Source: Aeromonas australiensis (GTDB taxonomy: Bacteria > Pseudomonadota > Gammaproteobacteria > Enterobacterales > Aeromonadaceae). From it: a stretch of 64,000 nucleotides of DNA. The position numbers and the translations under genes are program-made. Shown here one piece after another: positions 11,131 through 20,793 of this stretch; position 1 is the stretch's first letter, and the number at the start of each line of letters is the position of its first letter. The notes below the pieces were generated by a model. It saw only the letters and a list, made by a program, of their open reading frames with translations, searched no databases and was not told where the DNA came from. The stretch covers positions 16,275 through 80,274 of the forward strand of contig NZ_CDDH01000079.1 of assembly GCF_000819725.1 (NCBI RefSeq), read 5' to 3'.

Positions 11131-11421
11131 TCAATTATCCACTGCGAGTTGAAAATCGGGGAACTGCTCACTCATAAAATTGCGGGGGCTGTGGCCATTG
11201 CCTGCGGTGGCCAGCCACTCCCAGTCCAGTCTTGGCGAGCCGGCTTTGAAGCGCTGGTAGGCCACCCCCTTGTGAACCGTCAGAAAAAGAGTCGTGGGGA
11301 GTCCCAGCTTGTTGCTGTAGCGCACCATCAGATCGCCCTGATAGTCATTGCCGATCCTGACTTTGAGCGCCTGCAGTGTCAGACCGGTGGCGTGGCCATG
11401 CTCGTCCCAGACTTCAAACAT
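11131..11421 (-). CDS. Hypothetical protein, 96 residues
   Basis: Not recognised. The frame encodes a soluble, mixed-charge protein with no signal peptide or membrane segment. MFEVWDEHGHATGLTLQALK and the aromatic-rich middle (RLDWEWLATAG) look like real coding sequence, and codon use resembles its neighbours. It stands alone between yegQ and the tRNA-Tyr terminator. No function is proposed. Confidence 0.55.
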   Translation of the reverse strand: MFEVWDEHGHATGLTLQALKVRIGNDYQGDLMVRYSNKLGLPTTLFLTVHKGVAYQRFKAGSPRLDWEWLATAGNGHSPRNFMSEQFPDFQLAVDN

Positions 11422-11529
11422 GATGTGAACACTCTGATGTGGATGATGCCACGATGGAAAAGACGGGATGCAATTGCAACTGTCAGATCTGACAAGCTCA
11501 GAAAAATGTGGGGAGAATGACAGAAAGCG

Positions 11530-11554
11530 AAAACCCGGCGCTAGGCCGGGTTTT
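11530..11554 (-). terminator. Terminator of the tRNA-Tyr operon
   Basis: CCCGGC/GCCGGG stem flanked by A4 and T4, immediately 3' of the last tRNA-Tyr gene; symmetric, so it could also work on the other strand. Confidence 0.8.
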
Positions 11555-11563
11555 CTTGAATGA

Positions 11564-11648
11564 TGGTGGAGGGAGAAGGATTCGAACCTTCGAAGGCAGA
11601 GCCGTCAGATTTACAGTCTGATCCCTTTGGCCGCTCGGGAACCCCTCC
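11564..11648 (-). tRNA. tRNA-Tyr (GTA), copy 3 of the array
   Basis: 85 nt including encoded CCA. Acceptor arm GGAGGGG/CTCCC-type pairing, anticodon GTA in GACTGTAAATC, and the long class II variable arm all identify tRNA-Tyr. Identical in sequence to the other two copies. Confidence 0.97.
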
Positions 11649-11692
11649 ACAGGGGCAAAGCAAATTGTATTCAGCCATTGCAATCAGGGAAA

Positions 11693-11777
11693 TGGTGGAG
11701 GGAGAAGGATTCGAACCTTCGAAGGCAGAGCCGTCAGATTTACAGTCTGATCCCTTTGGCCGCTCGGGAACCCCTCC
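11693..11777 (-). tRNA. tRNA-Tyr (GTA), copy 2 of the array
   Basis: 85 nt with encoded CCA, same sequence as its neighbours, separated from them by spacers of 44 and 39 bp. Confidence 0.97.
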
Positions 11778-11816
11778 ACGGGGTATTTCCTGATTGTCAC
11801 TACTTTTGCACTTGAA

Positions 11817-11901
11817 TGGTGGAGGGAGAAGGATTCGAACCTTCGAAGGCAGAGCCGTCAGATTTACAGTCTGATCCCTTTGGCCGCTCGGGAACCCCTC
11901 C
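11817..11901 (-). tRNA. tRNA-Tyr (GTA), copy 1 (promoter-proximal)
   Basis: 85 nt with encoded CCA; the first gene of the array in the direction of transcription. Confidence 0.97.
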
Positions 11902-11916
11902 CCAAGTGCGAGGCGC

Positions 11917-11944
11917 ATACTATCAGATCCAGAGGCTTTGTGAA
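11917..11944 (-). promoter_or_regulatory. Promoter of the tRNA-Tyr operon
   Basis: On the minus strand TTCACA (-35) and TAGTAT (-10) are separated by 16 nt, then a GC-rich GCGCC discriminator as usual for stable-RNA promoters; the first tRNA begins 15 bp downstream of the -10. Confidence 0.65.
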
Positions 11945-12103
11945 CCCCTTGATGAGGCATCTGGCCGTAAAAAATGACTGTTCGTCGATTTTTTGATACA
12001 TCCAGCTCAAAATTCAAGCTTATCAGCAAGTTGTGCGCTGCTTTTCTGCACAAAACAGCATCCGTGCAAGTTGGCGATCGCGCTGAAGAGAAGGCAAATA
12101 GCA

Positions 12104-12129
12104 GAAGACCGCCAGTGTCGGCGGTCTTC
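12104..12129 (-). terminator. Hairpin downstream of astB
   Basis: A perfect 10-bp stem GAAGACCGCC/GGCGGTCTTC with 6-nt loop lies 14 bp after the astB stop. The T-run is weak, so termination may be incomplete. Confidence 0.6.
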
Positions 12130-12142
12130 CCGGGCATCACAT

Positions 12143-13480
12143 CTAGCGCTGGAACGGGTAGACCGAACCCAGTTTCAGGATCTGGGTCAGCTCGTCCAGC
12201 GCGCAGCGGGACTCCTGCACCAGTGCGGGATCCCGCAGATCGTCGAGGGTCAGTCGGTCACGGTAGTGGCGATCGACCCAGCCATCGAGGCGGGCAAACT
12301 GGCTGTCGTTGATGAGGCAAGCCGGATTGACCGCCGCGAGTTCCTGATCGTTCATGGCAACCCGTAGTCGCAGGCAGGCGGGGCCGCCGCCATTGCGCAT
12401 GCTCTGTTTCACATCCATATAGTGGACCGCCTTGATCGGCGTCTCCTGCGTCAGCAGCTTGCCAAGATAGGCCGACACCGCCGGATTATCACGGCACTCG
12501 GTGGGGGCGATGATGGCCATCTCACCGCTCGGCAGGGTGAGGATCTGGGTGTTGAACAGATAGGATTTCACCGCATCCAGCACGGAAACTTCTGCAGTCG
12601 GCACTTCGATAAAGTGCAGGTCCCCTTCGCCAAACTTGGTACGTACCTCGGCCAGCGCCGACTCGGTATTGAGGAACGCCTGCTGGTGGAAGAAGAGCAG
12701 GTTCTGGTTGCCCACCGCGATCACGTCGTTGTGGAACACCCCCTGATCGATCACATCCGGGTTTTGCTGAATAAACACCACGCTCTCCTCGCCAAGGCCA
12801 TGGAGACGGGAGATGGCCTGGCTTGCCTCCAGAGTCTGGCGGGCCGGATAGCGCTTCGGCGCCGGGCGGGAGTAGTCAAAGGCGCTGCGGCCATAGACAA
12901 ACAGCTCGACCCCCGCCTCGCCATAGGCACGGCAGAGGCGGGTGTGGTTAGCTGCCCCCTCGTCGCCGAAGTGGTCATTCTCCGGCAGATGGAGGTGGTG
13001 GCTGAAGTGGCGATCATTGTTGAACACGGCTCGCAGGATACGGCCCGTGACGTCGGGCTCCAGAGAGCGGTGAAACTTGTTGGTCAGGTTGGCGGGGGTG
13101 AAGTGAATGCGGCCATCCTGAGTATCGGCACTGGGAGAAACGGTGGCGGCATTGGCGGTCCACATGCTGGAGGCTGAATAGCAGGCAGCCAGTACGGCAG
13201 GAGCCTGCTTGGCGGCCTGCTCCAGCACCCGGGCATCGTTGCCGGTGAAGCCTAGGCGGCGCAGGGTGGCGAGATCGGGACGCTCTTGTGGGGCCAGTAC
13301 CCCCTGGGTCATGCCAAGCTCGGTCAGCGCCTTCATCTTGCGCAGCCCCTGCTTGGCGGCCTCTTTCGGATTGGAAGCCTCCTGGGCATTGCTCTGGGAG
13401 GCGACATTGCCGTAGGAGAGGCCGGCATAGTTATGAGTCGGGCCGACCAGACCGTCGAAATTGACCTCGAAGTGCTTCAT
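12143..13480 (-). CDS. astB: N-succinylarginine dihydrolase AstB
   Basis: A 445-residue enzyme of the arginine succinyltransferase pathway. It converts N2-succinylarginine to N2-succinylornithine, ammonia and CO2 in the cytoplasm. The start [18 protein letters not shown], the internal [19 protein letters not shown] and the C-terminal [11 protein letters not shown] (which holds the catalytic Cys) and LGSVYPFQR match E. coli AstB closely. ATG 13480 is chosen from AAGGA 8-9 nt upstream; the long upstream open frame to 13816 is not supported. astC, astA and astD are not in the window, so astB is separated from the classical ast operon here. Confidence 0.95.
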   Translation of the reverse strand: MKHFEVNFDGLVGPTHNYAGLSYGNVASQSNAQEASNPKEAAKQGLRKMKALTELGMTQGVLAPQERPDLATLRRLGFTGNDARVLEQAAKQAPAVLAACYSASSMWTANAATVSPSADTQDGRIHFTPANLTNKFHRSLEPDVTGRILRAVFNNDRHFSHHLHLPENDHFGDEGAANHTRLCRAYGEAGVELFVYGRSAFDYSRPAPKRYPARQTLEASQAISRLHGLGEESVVFIQQNPDVIDQGVFHNDVIAVGNQNLLFFHQQAFLNTESALAEVRTKFGEGDLHFIEVPTAEVSVLDAVKSYLFNTQILTLPSGEMAIIAPTECRDNPAVSAYLGKLLTQETPIKAVHYMDVKQSMRNGGGPACLRLRVAMNDQELAAVNPACLINDSQFARLDGWVDRHYRDRLTLDDLRDPALVQESRCALDELTQILKLGSVYPFQR

Positions 13481-13835
13481 TGAGTACATCCTTTCGATTT
13501 TTATGATGGGTAGCGGTTCCTTCCGCGCACAATGCGTCGGGGTTGGGCCATTATAAAGAGATTTTATGTTTTTGTAACAAGCTGGTAACCGGCAGACGTT
13601 TTTATGTCGTTTCAGATATAAAAAGAGGGGCGGTATGGCAGAAAATTGAAAAAGCGGTTGCGTCCGGCCTGTTGCCTTCGCATTAATAAATAAAGAAGCA
13701 ATAAAAGAAGCTGTGTGGTGCGGGCTGGTCAGGCAAATTTGCTCACAAGATTGCTTTTTCGTGCCAAATCTCTTATACAGCCCCACAAAACCGCACACCA
13801 ACCCCGTCGGGTGCAATGAGGATAATAGTTACAGC
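13481..13835. other. Intergenic region shared by divergent astB and topA
   Basis: 355 bp, A+T-rich in its middle (13560-13720). It must hold both promoters. I see no convincing ArgR box, riboswitch or small gene; the open frame across 13713-13835 is an unsupported extension of topA. Confidence 0.5.
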
Positions 13836-16457
13836 ATGGGCAAATCACTGGTCATAGTGGAGTCTCCGGCCAAGGCCAAGACGATCAACAAATATCTGGG
13901 CAAGGACTACGTGGTGAAATCCAGCGTTGGTCATGTTCGCGATCTGCCCACCAGCGGCAGCGCCAGCACCGAGCCCAAGAAACCTGTCATTCGCGGCATC
14001 AAATTGAGCGAATCCGAGAAGGCTGCCAAGGATCGCAAGGCCCTGTTTGCCCGGATGGGTATCAATCCGACCGCTGGCTGGCAGGCTAACTACCAGATTT
14101 TGCCCGGCAAGGAGAAGGTGGTCAGCGAGTTGCAAAGTCTGGCCGAGAAAGCCGACACCATCTATCTCGCAACCGACTTGGATAGAGAGGGAGAAGCGAT
14201 CGCCTGGCATCTGCGCGAGATCATCGGTGGCGACGACAGCCGCTACAAGCGCGTGGTGTTTAACGAAATCACCAAGAGCGCCATCAAGGAGGCGTTTGCC
14301 CAGCCGTCCGAACTCAATATTGACCGCGTCAATGCCCAGCAGGCCCGTCGTTTCCTCGACCGCGTGGTGGGTTACATGGTCTCCCCGCTGCTGTGGAAAA
14401 AGCTGGCACGCGGTCTCTCCGCCGGTCGAGTGCAGTCCGTTGCGGTGCGTCTCATCGTCGATAAAGAGCGCGAAATCAAGGCGTTCGTGCCGGTCGAGTT
14501 CTGGGATCTCAATGCCGACCTGCTGACCGCCGACAAGAGCGATCTGCGGATGGAAGTGGTCAGCCGCAACGGGGCTGACTTCAAGCCGGTGACCCAGGCC
14601 GAGACCTTTGCCGCTGTCGCTGCCCTGGAAGGGGTCGACTACAAGGTCGTTAACCGGGAAGACAAGCCGACCGGCTCCAAACCGTCCGCGCCGTTTATCA
14701 CCTCCACCCTGCAGCAGGCGGCCTCTACCCGTCTGAGCTTCGGGGTCAAGAAGACCATGATGATGGCCCAGCGCCTCTATGAAGCGGGTTACATCACCTA
14801 TATGCGTACCGACTCCACCAACCTCAGCAAAGAGGCGGTTGAAGCGGTGCGTGAATATATCGGCGAGCAGTATGGCGCGGCCTATCTGCCAGCCGAGCCG
14901 AATCTGTATGGCGCCAAGGCCAATGCCCAGGAAGCGCATGAGGCGATCCGTCCCTCCAACGTACAGGTGACTGCCGAGATGCTGGAAGGGATGGAGCCGG
15001 ATGCCATGCGTCTGTACGATCTCATCTGGCGTCAGTTCGTTGCTTGCCAGATGACCCCGGCTCAATACGACTCCTCCACCCTGACCGTCAAGGCGGGTGA
15101 GTTCGAGCTCAAGGCCCGTGGTCGTACCCTGCGCTTCGCCGGTTGGACCAAGGCGCTGCCGCCGATGGGTCGCAAGGGCGAAGATAGCCAGCTGCCGGCG
15201 GTGACCGTTGGCGAGGTGCTGAAACTGGTCAAGCTGGATCCGCGCCAGCACTTCACCAAGCCGCCTGCCCGTTTCACTGAAGCTGCGCTGGTGCGCGAGC
15301 TGGAAAAACGCGGCATCGGCCGTCCGTCAACCTACGCCTCCATCATCTCCACCATCGTTGATCGCGGTTATGTGCGGGTCGAAAGCCGCCGCTTCTTTGC
15401 CGAGAAGATGGGTGAGATCGTCACCGATCGTCTGGTGGAGAACTTCGTCGAGCTGATGAACTACGAGTTCACCGCCAAGATGGAAGACAAGCTCGATGGC
15501 ATCGCCGAAGGGAGCCTGGAGTGGAAGAAGGTGCTGGACAGCTTCTACGCCGAGTTTACCCAGGAGCTGGAGAAGGCTGACAAGGCACCCGAAGAGGGCG
15601 GCATGCGTGCCAACCAGATGGTGATGACCGACATCGACTGCCCGGATTGCGGCCGCAAGATGGGGATTCGTACTGCCACCACCGGCGTGTTCCTCGGCTG
15701 CTCCGGTTATGCTTTGCCGCCGAAAGAGCGCTGCAAGAAGACCATCAACCTGGTCTCTGCCGACGAGTTTGTCTCCGCCACCGACGGCGAAGAGGCTGAA
15801 ACCGAAGCGCTGCGCGCCAAGCACCGCTGCGGCGTCTGTGGCACAGCGATGGATGCCTACATCATCGATGACAGCCGCAAGCTGCACGTCTGTGGCCGCA
15901 ATCCGGACTGTGATGGCTACGAGATCGAGAAGGGCCAGTTCAAGCTCAAGGGCTACGAAGGGCCGAGCATCGAGTGCGACCGTTGCGGCGCCGAGATGCA
16001 GCTCAAGAACGGCCGTTTCGGCAAGTACATGGGCTGCACCAACGAGACCTGCAAGAACACCCGCAAGATCCTGAAAAACGGCGACATCGCGCCGCCGAAG
16101 GAGGATCCGGTGCCGCTGCCGGAGCTCAAGTGCACCCAGTCCGATGCCCATTTCGTGCTGCGTGACGGTGCTGCCGGTCTGTTCCTGGCGGCCAGCAACT
16201 TCCCCAAATCCCGCGAGACCCGCGCGCCGCTGGTGGAAGAGCTCAAGCGCTTCAAAGATCGCATCTCCGCCAAGCACAAGTATCTGGCCGGTGCACCGCT
16301 CACCGATCCGGACGGCAACCCCGCCATCGTGCGCTTCAGTCGCAAGACCAAGGAGCAGTACGTGATGAGCGAGGTCAACGGCAAGGCGACCGGCTGGACC
16401 GCTCACTACGATAACGGCAGCTGGAATCAGACTCTGCCCAAGCCGAAAAAAGCATGA
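13836..16457 (+). CDS. topA: DNA topoisomerase I (type IA)
   Basis: An 873-residue omega protein that relaxes negative supercoils. The N-terminal Toprim domain carries [12 protein letters not shown] and the acidic triad [10 protein letters not shown]. The active-site tyrosine is Tyr322 in [12 protein letters not shown]. Three C-terminal Cys4 zinc ribbons follow (CPDCGRKMG...[11 protein letters not shown]...[15 protein letters not shown]...CTNETC), then a basic C-terminal domain. E. coli TopA has 865 residues. ATG 13836 opens the conserved [10 protein letters not shown]; an in-frame upstream start at 13713 would add an unlike 41 residues. Confidence 0.97.
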   Translation: MGKSLVIVESPAKAKTINKYLGKDYVVKSSVGHVRDLPTSGSASTEPKKPVIRGIKLSESEKAAKDRKALFARMGINPTAGWQANYQILPGKEKVVSELQSLAEKADTIYLATDLDREGEAIAWHLREIIGGDDSRYKRVVFNEITKSAIKEAFAQPSELNIDRVNAQQARRFLDRVVGYMVSPLLWKKLARGLSAGRVQSVAVRLIVDKEREIKAFVPVEFWDLNADLLTADKSDLRMEVVSRNGADFKPVTQAETFAAVAALEGVDYKVVNREDKPTGSKPSAPFITSTLQQAASTRLSFGVKKTMMMAQRLYEAGYITYMRTDSTNLSKEAVEAVREYIGEQYGAAYLPAEPNLYGAKANAQEAHEAIRPSNVQVTAEMLEGMEPDAMRLYDLIWRQFVACQMTPAQYDSSTLTVKAGEFELKARGRTLRFAGWTKALPPMGRKGEDSQLPAVTVGEVLKLVKLDPRQHFTKPPARFTEAALVRELEKRGIGRPSTYASIISTIVDRGYVRVESRRFFAEKMGEIVTDRLVENFVELMNYEFTAKMEDKLDGIAEGSLEWKKVLDSFYAEFTQELEKADKAPEEGGMRANQMVMTDIDCPDCGRKMGIRTATTGVFLGCSGYALPPKERCKKTINLVSADEFVSATDGEEAETEALRAKHRCGVCGTAMDAYIIDDSRKLHVCGRNPDCDGYEIEKGQFKLKGYEGPSIECDRCGAEMQLKNGRFGKYMGCTNETCKNTRKILKNGDIAPPKEDPVPLPELKCTQSDAHFVLRDGAAGLFLAASNFPKSRETRAPLVEELKRFKDRISAKHKYLAGAPLTDPDGNPAIVRFSRKTKEQYVMSEVNGKATGWTAHYDNGSWNQTLPKPKKA

Positions 16458-16461
16458 TGAG

Positions 16462-16488
16462 AAAGAGGTCCCGCACTGGGGCCTCTTT
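16462..16488 (+). terminator. Terminator of topA
   Basis: AAAGAGG...CCTCTTT stem extended by CCC/GGG, directly after the topA stop. Confidence 0.7.
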
Positions 16489-16566
16489 GCTTGGCGGGCG
16501 TCGTATACTGAGATGGCTGCAAGGAGTGCAGCTGTCGTCAATCGCGAAGTAGACAAGGAGGTTGAG

Positions 16567-16731
16567 ATGGAGATTAACGAGATCCGGCCGGGCATGAGCT
16601 GCATGACCCGGGAAGGGGCAGCTTATGTGCTGGAGGTGGACCGGCAGAGCCTGCTGGTACTGCTGCAGCGCGCGGACGAGACCATACCGGTGCAGGTGCG
16701 CAGTGACGAGATCCTGGCGCCGCTGGAGTGA
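16567..16731 (+). CDS. Small hypothetical protein, 54 residues
   Basis: Not recognised. ATG 16567 has a strong AAGGAGG 5 nt upstream, which supports this start over 16513. The product (MEINEIRPGMSCMTREGAAY...) is soluble and acidic; its alternating hydrophobic pattern suggests a small beta-rich fold, possibly SH3-like. It follows the topA terminator and is convergent with the ATL gene. No function is proposed. Confidence 0.6.
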   Translation: MEINEIRPGMSCMTREGAAYVLEVDRQSLLVLLQRADETIPVQVRSDEILAPLE

Positions 16732-16746
16732 TCCGGCCGTGCCCCT

Positions 16747-17103
16747 TCAAAACGGCAGTAGAAAAAGCAGCTCGGCCAAGTCGGGCTGCCATTGCCACTC
16801 CTTCATTCTGACCCTTCCACCAATCACGGGCACGCCCTCTTCCTGCAGCAATCCCGCCTGTCTGTCGAAGCCAGCCGATCCTTTCGGTAACGAGATAGTG
16901 CCCGCCGCGCCCAGCACCCGATGCCAGGGCAGTACCTTGTCGGTTTCCCGCAGCACCTTGCCCACCAGCCTTGCCCGTCCGGGCAGACCGGCCAGATCGG
17001 CCACCTGACCGTAACTGACCACCTTGCCCGCTGGAATGAGGGCGATGATCGCTTCGATACGGGCCGCTTTGTGCAATGGGGATGAACTTGATTCAATGCT
17101 CAT
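16747..17103 (-). CDS. Alkyltransferase-like protein (ATL, YbaZ type)
   Basis: A 118-residue protein with the DNA-binding winged helix of O6-alkylguanine-DNA alkyltransferases (IPAGKVVSYGQVADLAGLPG, then RARLVGKVL). The active-site motif PCHRV is PWHRV here, so the alkyl-accepting Cys is a Trp. This is the hallmark of ATL proteins, which bind O6-alkylguanine lesions and flag them for nucleotide excision repair instead of removing the alkyl group. Full length for the family. Confidence 0.9.
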   Translation of the reverse strand: MSIESSSSPLHKAARIEAIIALIPAGKVVSYGQVADLAGLPGRARLVGKVLRETDKVLPWHRVLGAAGTISLPKGSAGFDRQAGLLQEEGVPVIGGRVRMKEWQWQPDLAELLFLLPF

Positions 17104-17115
17104 AGCGACGATTCG

Positions 17116-17151
17116 TCAAAAACAACAGAAGCGCCATTGTGGCGCTTCTGT
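17116..17151 (-). terminator. Terminator of the chemoreceptor gene
   Basis: ACAGAAGCGCC/GGCGCTTCTGT, 11-bp stem with a 5-nt loop and downstream T-rich tract on the minus strand. Confidence 0.8.
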
Positions 17152-17169
17152 CATGGGGTTGGCAATGAG

Positions 17170-18753
17170 TCAGCCGAAGGTCTGACTGAGCCCTTTCAGT
17201 TGCTTGGCCCGTTCCAGCAGTTCGCGGCTAGAGTCATCTACTTTCTGCATTTTTGCGCTATTGGCGTGGGAGTATTCGGAGATCTGGTGGATGCTGCGGC
17301 TGATCTCCTCCACGACCGCTTGCTGCTGTTCTGCAGCGGTGGCGATCTGGGTGGAGTGTTCGGTGACCAGCTCTATTTCTGCCAGTACGGTATGGAGGTT
17401 GCTGGCGCCCTCCCGGGTCATCTGAGCGCACTCGCGGGTCTGTTGCAGATTCTCCTGCATCATGCCGCGCCAGCGCCCCAAGGTCTGCTGGATCTGCTGG
17501 ATGCTGCCCTGGATCTGCTCGGTCGCCTTGTGGGTGCGGGTGGAGAGAGTTCGCACTTCGTCCGCCACCACCGCAAAACCACGGCCCTGATCCCCGGCGC
17601 GAGCGGCTTCGATGGCCGCGTTGAGAGCCAGCAGGTTAGTCTGCTCGGCGATGCCCTGGATCTCGCCCATGACACTGCCAATCCGTTCGGATTCGCTGGC
17701 GAGCTCTACCGCCGAGTTGAAGGCCAGCTCCGCCTGTCTGGCGAGTTGTTCCATCTGTTGCTCGGTCTGGTTTAACTGTCGATTGGTTTGTTCACAACGG
17801 TTGCGAGCTTCGTTGACTTGACTGTTGGAGTCCTGAATGTTGCGGGCGATTTCGTGAGCTGTGTTAGCCATCTGGGTCATAGCCGTGGCCATCTGCTGGG
17901 TCTGGGCATCTTGCTCGTTGATATCGAGACAGGCCTGATGAGAGGCCTGCTTAAGGTTGCTGGCCAGGGTTTGCAGAGGTGCCGTGGCATCGTTGACCCG
18001 CCCCAACACGGTGCGGATGCGGGCCTGCAGCATCTTGATATGAAAATCGGCAATGGCGCCGGGGTTGTCACCGGAGTAGACCAGCCGGGTCAGACTGTCA
18101 TATTCACGGCCCAACTGCTGCAGATAGTGGGGCAGAGCGAAGATCTCGCGCCAGTAGGCGCCGCCGATGAGCAGCAGCGGCAGCAGCATCAGCAGGGCGG
18201 TCATGGCCCCCTGGCTGGCGAAGGTCCAGCCCATCAGGCCGAGCAGCAGCAAGGCGATGGTCGGAGCACGCAGCCGGGCAAGGGAAGGGAGACGGTTGGC
18301 CGTACCGCGCTCCGCCTTGAGCAGGGTCTGATAGGTCCGGGTGGCCACCCGTTTGAGCTCCGGATCGGGTTTGCAGCGGACCGACTGGTAGCCACTGATC
18401 CGCCCTGCCTCATAGATGGGGGTCACATAGGCATCGACCCAGTAGTAGCGGCCATCCTTGCAGCGGTTTTTCACCATGCCGCGCCAGGGTTTGCCCTCCT
18501 TGAGGCGAGCCCAGAGATCGGCAAAGGCCGCTTTGGGCATGTCGGGGTGGCGCACCAGATTGTGGTTGTATCCCACCAGCTCCTCTACCGAGTAGCCGGC
18601 GATGCGGCAAAAAGCCGGGTTGGCATAGGTGATAACCCCGCGCAGATCAGTGGTAGAGACCAGTTGCTCGTCGGCAGAAAATTCCACTTCGCTGTCCAGG
18701 GTATGGACGTCTCTGCGGGCCATAGGAATACGCTCCGATGTTATCGTTGACAT
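17170..18753 (-). CDS. Aer-like PAS chemoreceptor (methyl-accepting chemotaxis protein)
   Basis: A 527-residue receptor if ATG 18753 is used (start choices 18762, 18753 and 18723). A PAS domain occupies about residues 25-120 ([37 protein letters not shown]), two hydrophobic segments lie near 160-205, then a HAMP-like linker, and the MCP signalling hairpin contains the invariant tip [21 protein letters not shown]. There is no periplasmic sensor domain, as in E. coli Aer, so it probably senses redox or energy state through PAS-bound FAD (inference). The terminator at 17116-17151 closes the transcript. Confidence 0.9.
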   Translation of the reverse strand: MSTITSERIPMARRDVHTLDSEVEFSADEQLVSTTDLRGVITYANPAFCRIAGYSVEELVGYNHNLVRHPDMPKAAFADLWARLKEGKPWRGMVKNRCKDGRYYWVDAYVTPIYEAGRISGYQSVRCKPDPELKRVATRTYQTLLKAERGTANRLPSLARLRAPTIALLLLGLMGWTFASQGAMTALLMLLPLLLIGGAYWREIFALPHYLQQLGREYDSLTRLVYSGDNPGAIADFHIKMLQARIRTVLGRVNDATAPLQTLASNLKQASHQACLDINEQDAQTQQMATAMTQMANTAHEIARNIQDSNSQVNEARNRCEQTNRQLNQTEQQMEQLARQAELAFNSAVELASESERIGSVMGEIQGIAEQTNLLALNAAIEAARAGDQGRGFAVVADEVRTLSTRTHKATEQIQGSIQQIQQTLGRWRGMMQENLQQTRECAQMTREGASNLHTVLAEIELVTEHSTQIATAAEQQQAVVEEISRSIHQISEYSHANSAKMQKVDDSSRELLERAKQLKGLSQTFG

Positions 18754-18888
18754 GCTTGTCATAGATTAGGGTAGCAGCACCGGCGTGATATGCAGCTTGA
18801 TAGCGGGCCGGCTTCATAGGGGGCTGTATTCTGCCAATAATGGCGGATGAATGGTAGGGGGGAAGTTGATGTTTTGTTGGCTAATCGT

Positions 18889-18912
18889 AAAAAAGGCGGC
18901 CGATTGGCCGCC
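18889..18912 (-). terminator. Terminator of the chitin-oligosaccharide operon
   Basis: GGCGGCC/GGCCGCC stem with T6 on the minus strand, 16 bp after the GH20 stop. Confidence 0.85.
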
Positions 18913-18927
18913 AAAGTAGAGACAACA

Positions 18928-20793
18928 TTACCTCTGTGGCATCCGGTAGCACACCTGCAACTGATCGAGGATCTGCAGCTGACCCGGCAGGCGGGCGGCG
19001 AAGTGATCCCAGCCCTTGTGGGCGGGATCGCTCCAGGCCACCTCGGCCGTGGCCAGCGTACGCGGGAACAACATGTAGTCGAGACGATCACGGCTGGTGA
19101 TCAATTCTGACCACAAGGGGCTCAACACCCCGAGGATGTTATCGTTGGCATGGAAATCGGCTGGGGCAGGATCACACGAGTAGATCTGCTCCAGATTGAG
19201 GGTCCCCGCCCAGTAGAGGCCGGGTTCATGAATATCGGCGCTCCAGGCGAGATCCAGATAGAGGAACTGGGCGGGCGCCATCACCACCGGATAACCGGCC
19301 GCGGCAGCATCCAGCCCCGCCTGAAAGCTGGTCCAGGCGCAGATAGCCGCTTTGCGGCTCACCTTGTCACCATGCAGGATCTCCTCCCAGCCGATCATCT
19401 GTTTGCCTCTGGCGGCCAGATAGCGCTGGCAATGGCGCAGCAGATGGCCCTGCAGCTCACGGCAGTCGGAGTAGCCCTGTTCGGTCATCAGCTGCTGGCA
19501 GGCGGGGCTGTCGGTCCAGACCCCGGTCGGCACCTCGTCACCCCCCATGTGGATCTGCGGGCCGGGGAAGAGTTCGCACACCTCGTCCAGCACCGCTTCC
19601 AGAAAGCGGTAGGTGCCGGGCAGGGCGGGGTTGAGCACGTTGTCATCGAAATGCTGAACCGAGCGGTAGCGGGAGTGATCCGCCGCTTCCACCAGCAGCT
19701 CGGGCAGCGCCTTGATGGCGGCGTGGCAGTGGCCCGGAATGTCGATCTCGGGAATGACGGTGATGCCGAGCTCACTGGCATAGCTCACCAGCTCCTTCAC
19801 CTCGCTCTGGGTGTAGTAGCCGCCATAGGGCTCGGCGCCGCCGCTCAGCTGGGGGCCGATCGCCAGATCGTAGCCGCGCCAGGCACCCACGTCGGTCAGC
19901 GCCGGGAAAGCCTTGATCTCGAGCCGCCACCCCTCGTCATCGGTCAGGTGCCAGTGGAAGCGGTTGAACTTGTAGAGGCTCATCAGCTTGAGCAGACGCT
20001 TGATGGTGGCCGGCGTGTGGAAGTGGCGGGCGCAGTCGAGAAAAATGCCGCGAAAGCCAAAGCGCGGGGCATCCTCCAGCGTGACGCAGGGCAGGCTCTC
20101 CCCATGTTGCAGATACCACTGGGCCAGGGTCACCAGCCCATGACGCCAACCCGCTTCGTCGGCGGCAGCAATCACCACCTCCTGCGGCGTGATGGTGAGT
20201 TGGTAGGCTTCGGGGGCCAGTTTGGCCTCGGTCAGCCTGATTTCTGCGTCGTGATCCTGCTCCAGCGCCAGCGACGTCAGCTCGTTAAAGTGGGCCAGCA
20301 GACCCGGTACATCACGGGGGGCGCTGACATGAGCCCGCTCGGCCAGCCGGAAGTTCCCCTCCAGCAGCACCAGATGGGCCGGTTGCGGCACGATTCCGGG
20401 CAGGGGCTCGACCTTGGGCAGGTCGGGGCGACTTACCGGCGGGTTCTCCAGTCCGAGATCCTGCTCCGCCAGGGTCACCGGCAGCAGCTGGGCGCCGGTG
20501 GTCGCCTCCGGCAAGCTGAGAAAAAAGCCCTGCGGCATGTCGGAGATCTTCTTGATGGGGGCCTGGCGGCAGCAAAAGCGCAGCTCGCGGCTACCTGCAT
20601 TCGGAACCATCACCTTGTAGCTGCCGCTCTGGCGCTCCAGCTCGCCCCCTTGCAAGGATTCGGGGTCGATATGGCGGGCCAGACAGAAGTGAAGCTTCCA
20701 TTGATTCTCTGGCAAGTGCGACAGAGTGAAGGTGAACCAGACATCCTCGCCGTCACGTCGGGCGACCTGGGTGTGGATCAGGGGTGTAGACAT
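18928..20793 (-). CDS. GH20 beta-N-acetylhexosaminidase (cytoplasmic)
   Basis: A 621-residue glycoside hydrolase family 20 enzyme. The catalytic Asp-Glu pair is D419-E420 in IHMGGDEVPTG; FRGIFLDCARHFHTP and FHWHLTDDEGWRLEIK are further family marks. No signal peptide, so it acts on imported chitin oligosaccharides in the cytoplasm, releasing GlcNAc from the non-reducing end. It corresponds to the hexosaminidase of the Vibrio chitin locus. Its start overlaps the kinase gene end by 16 bp, so translation is probably coupled. Last gene of the operon. Confidence 0.92.
   Translation of the reverse strand: MSTPLIHTQVARRDGEDVWFTFTLSHLPENQWKLHFCLARHIDPESLQGGELERQSGSYKVMVPNAGSRELRFCCRQAPIKKISDMPQGFFLSLPEATTGAQLLPVTLAEQDLGLENPPVSRPDLPKVEPLPGIVPQPAHLVLLEGNFRLAERAHVSAPRDVPGLLAHFNELTSLALEQDHDAEIRLTEAKLAPEAYQLTITPQEVVIAAADEAGWRHGLVTLAQWYLQHGESLPCVTLEDAPRFGFRGIFLDCARHFHTPATIKRLLKLMSLYKFNRFHWHLTDDEGWRLEIKAFPALTDVGAWRGYDLAIGPQLSGGAEPYGGYYTQSEVKELVSYASELGITVIPEIDIPGHCHAAIKALPELLVEAADHSRYRSVQHFDDNVLNPALPGTYRFLEAVLDEVCELFPGPQIHMGGDEVPTGVWTDSPACQQLMTEQGYSDCRELQGHLLRHCQRYLAARGKQMIGWEEILHGDKVSRKAAICAWTSFQAGLDAAAAGYPVVMAPAQFLYLDLAWSADIHEPGLYWAGTLNLEQIYSCDPAPADFHANDNILGVLSPLWSELITSRDRLDYMLFPRTLATAEVAWSDPAHKGWDHFAARLPGQLQILDQLQVCYRMPQR

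Noticed and set aside
10873..11152. Small plus-strand frames upstream of yegQ
   Set aside because: Composition and lack of translation signals suggest the yegQ promoter region rather than a gene.
11498..12140. Open frames of 60-199 codons reading through the tRNA-Tyr array on both strands
   Set aside because: They are translations of tRNA genes and spacers; the repeated peptide blocks simply mirror the three identical tRNAs.
13713..13835. 41-residue N-terminal extension of topoisomerase I
   Set aside because: Unlike any topA, without a ribosome binding site; the conserved protein starts at 13836.
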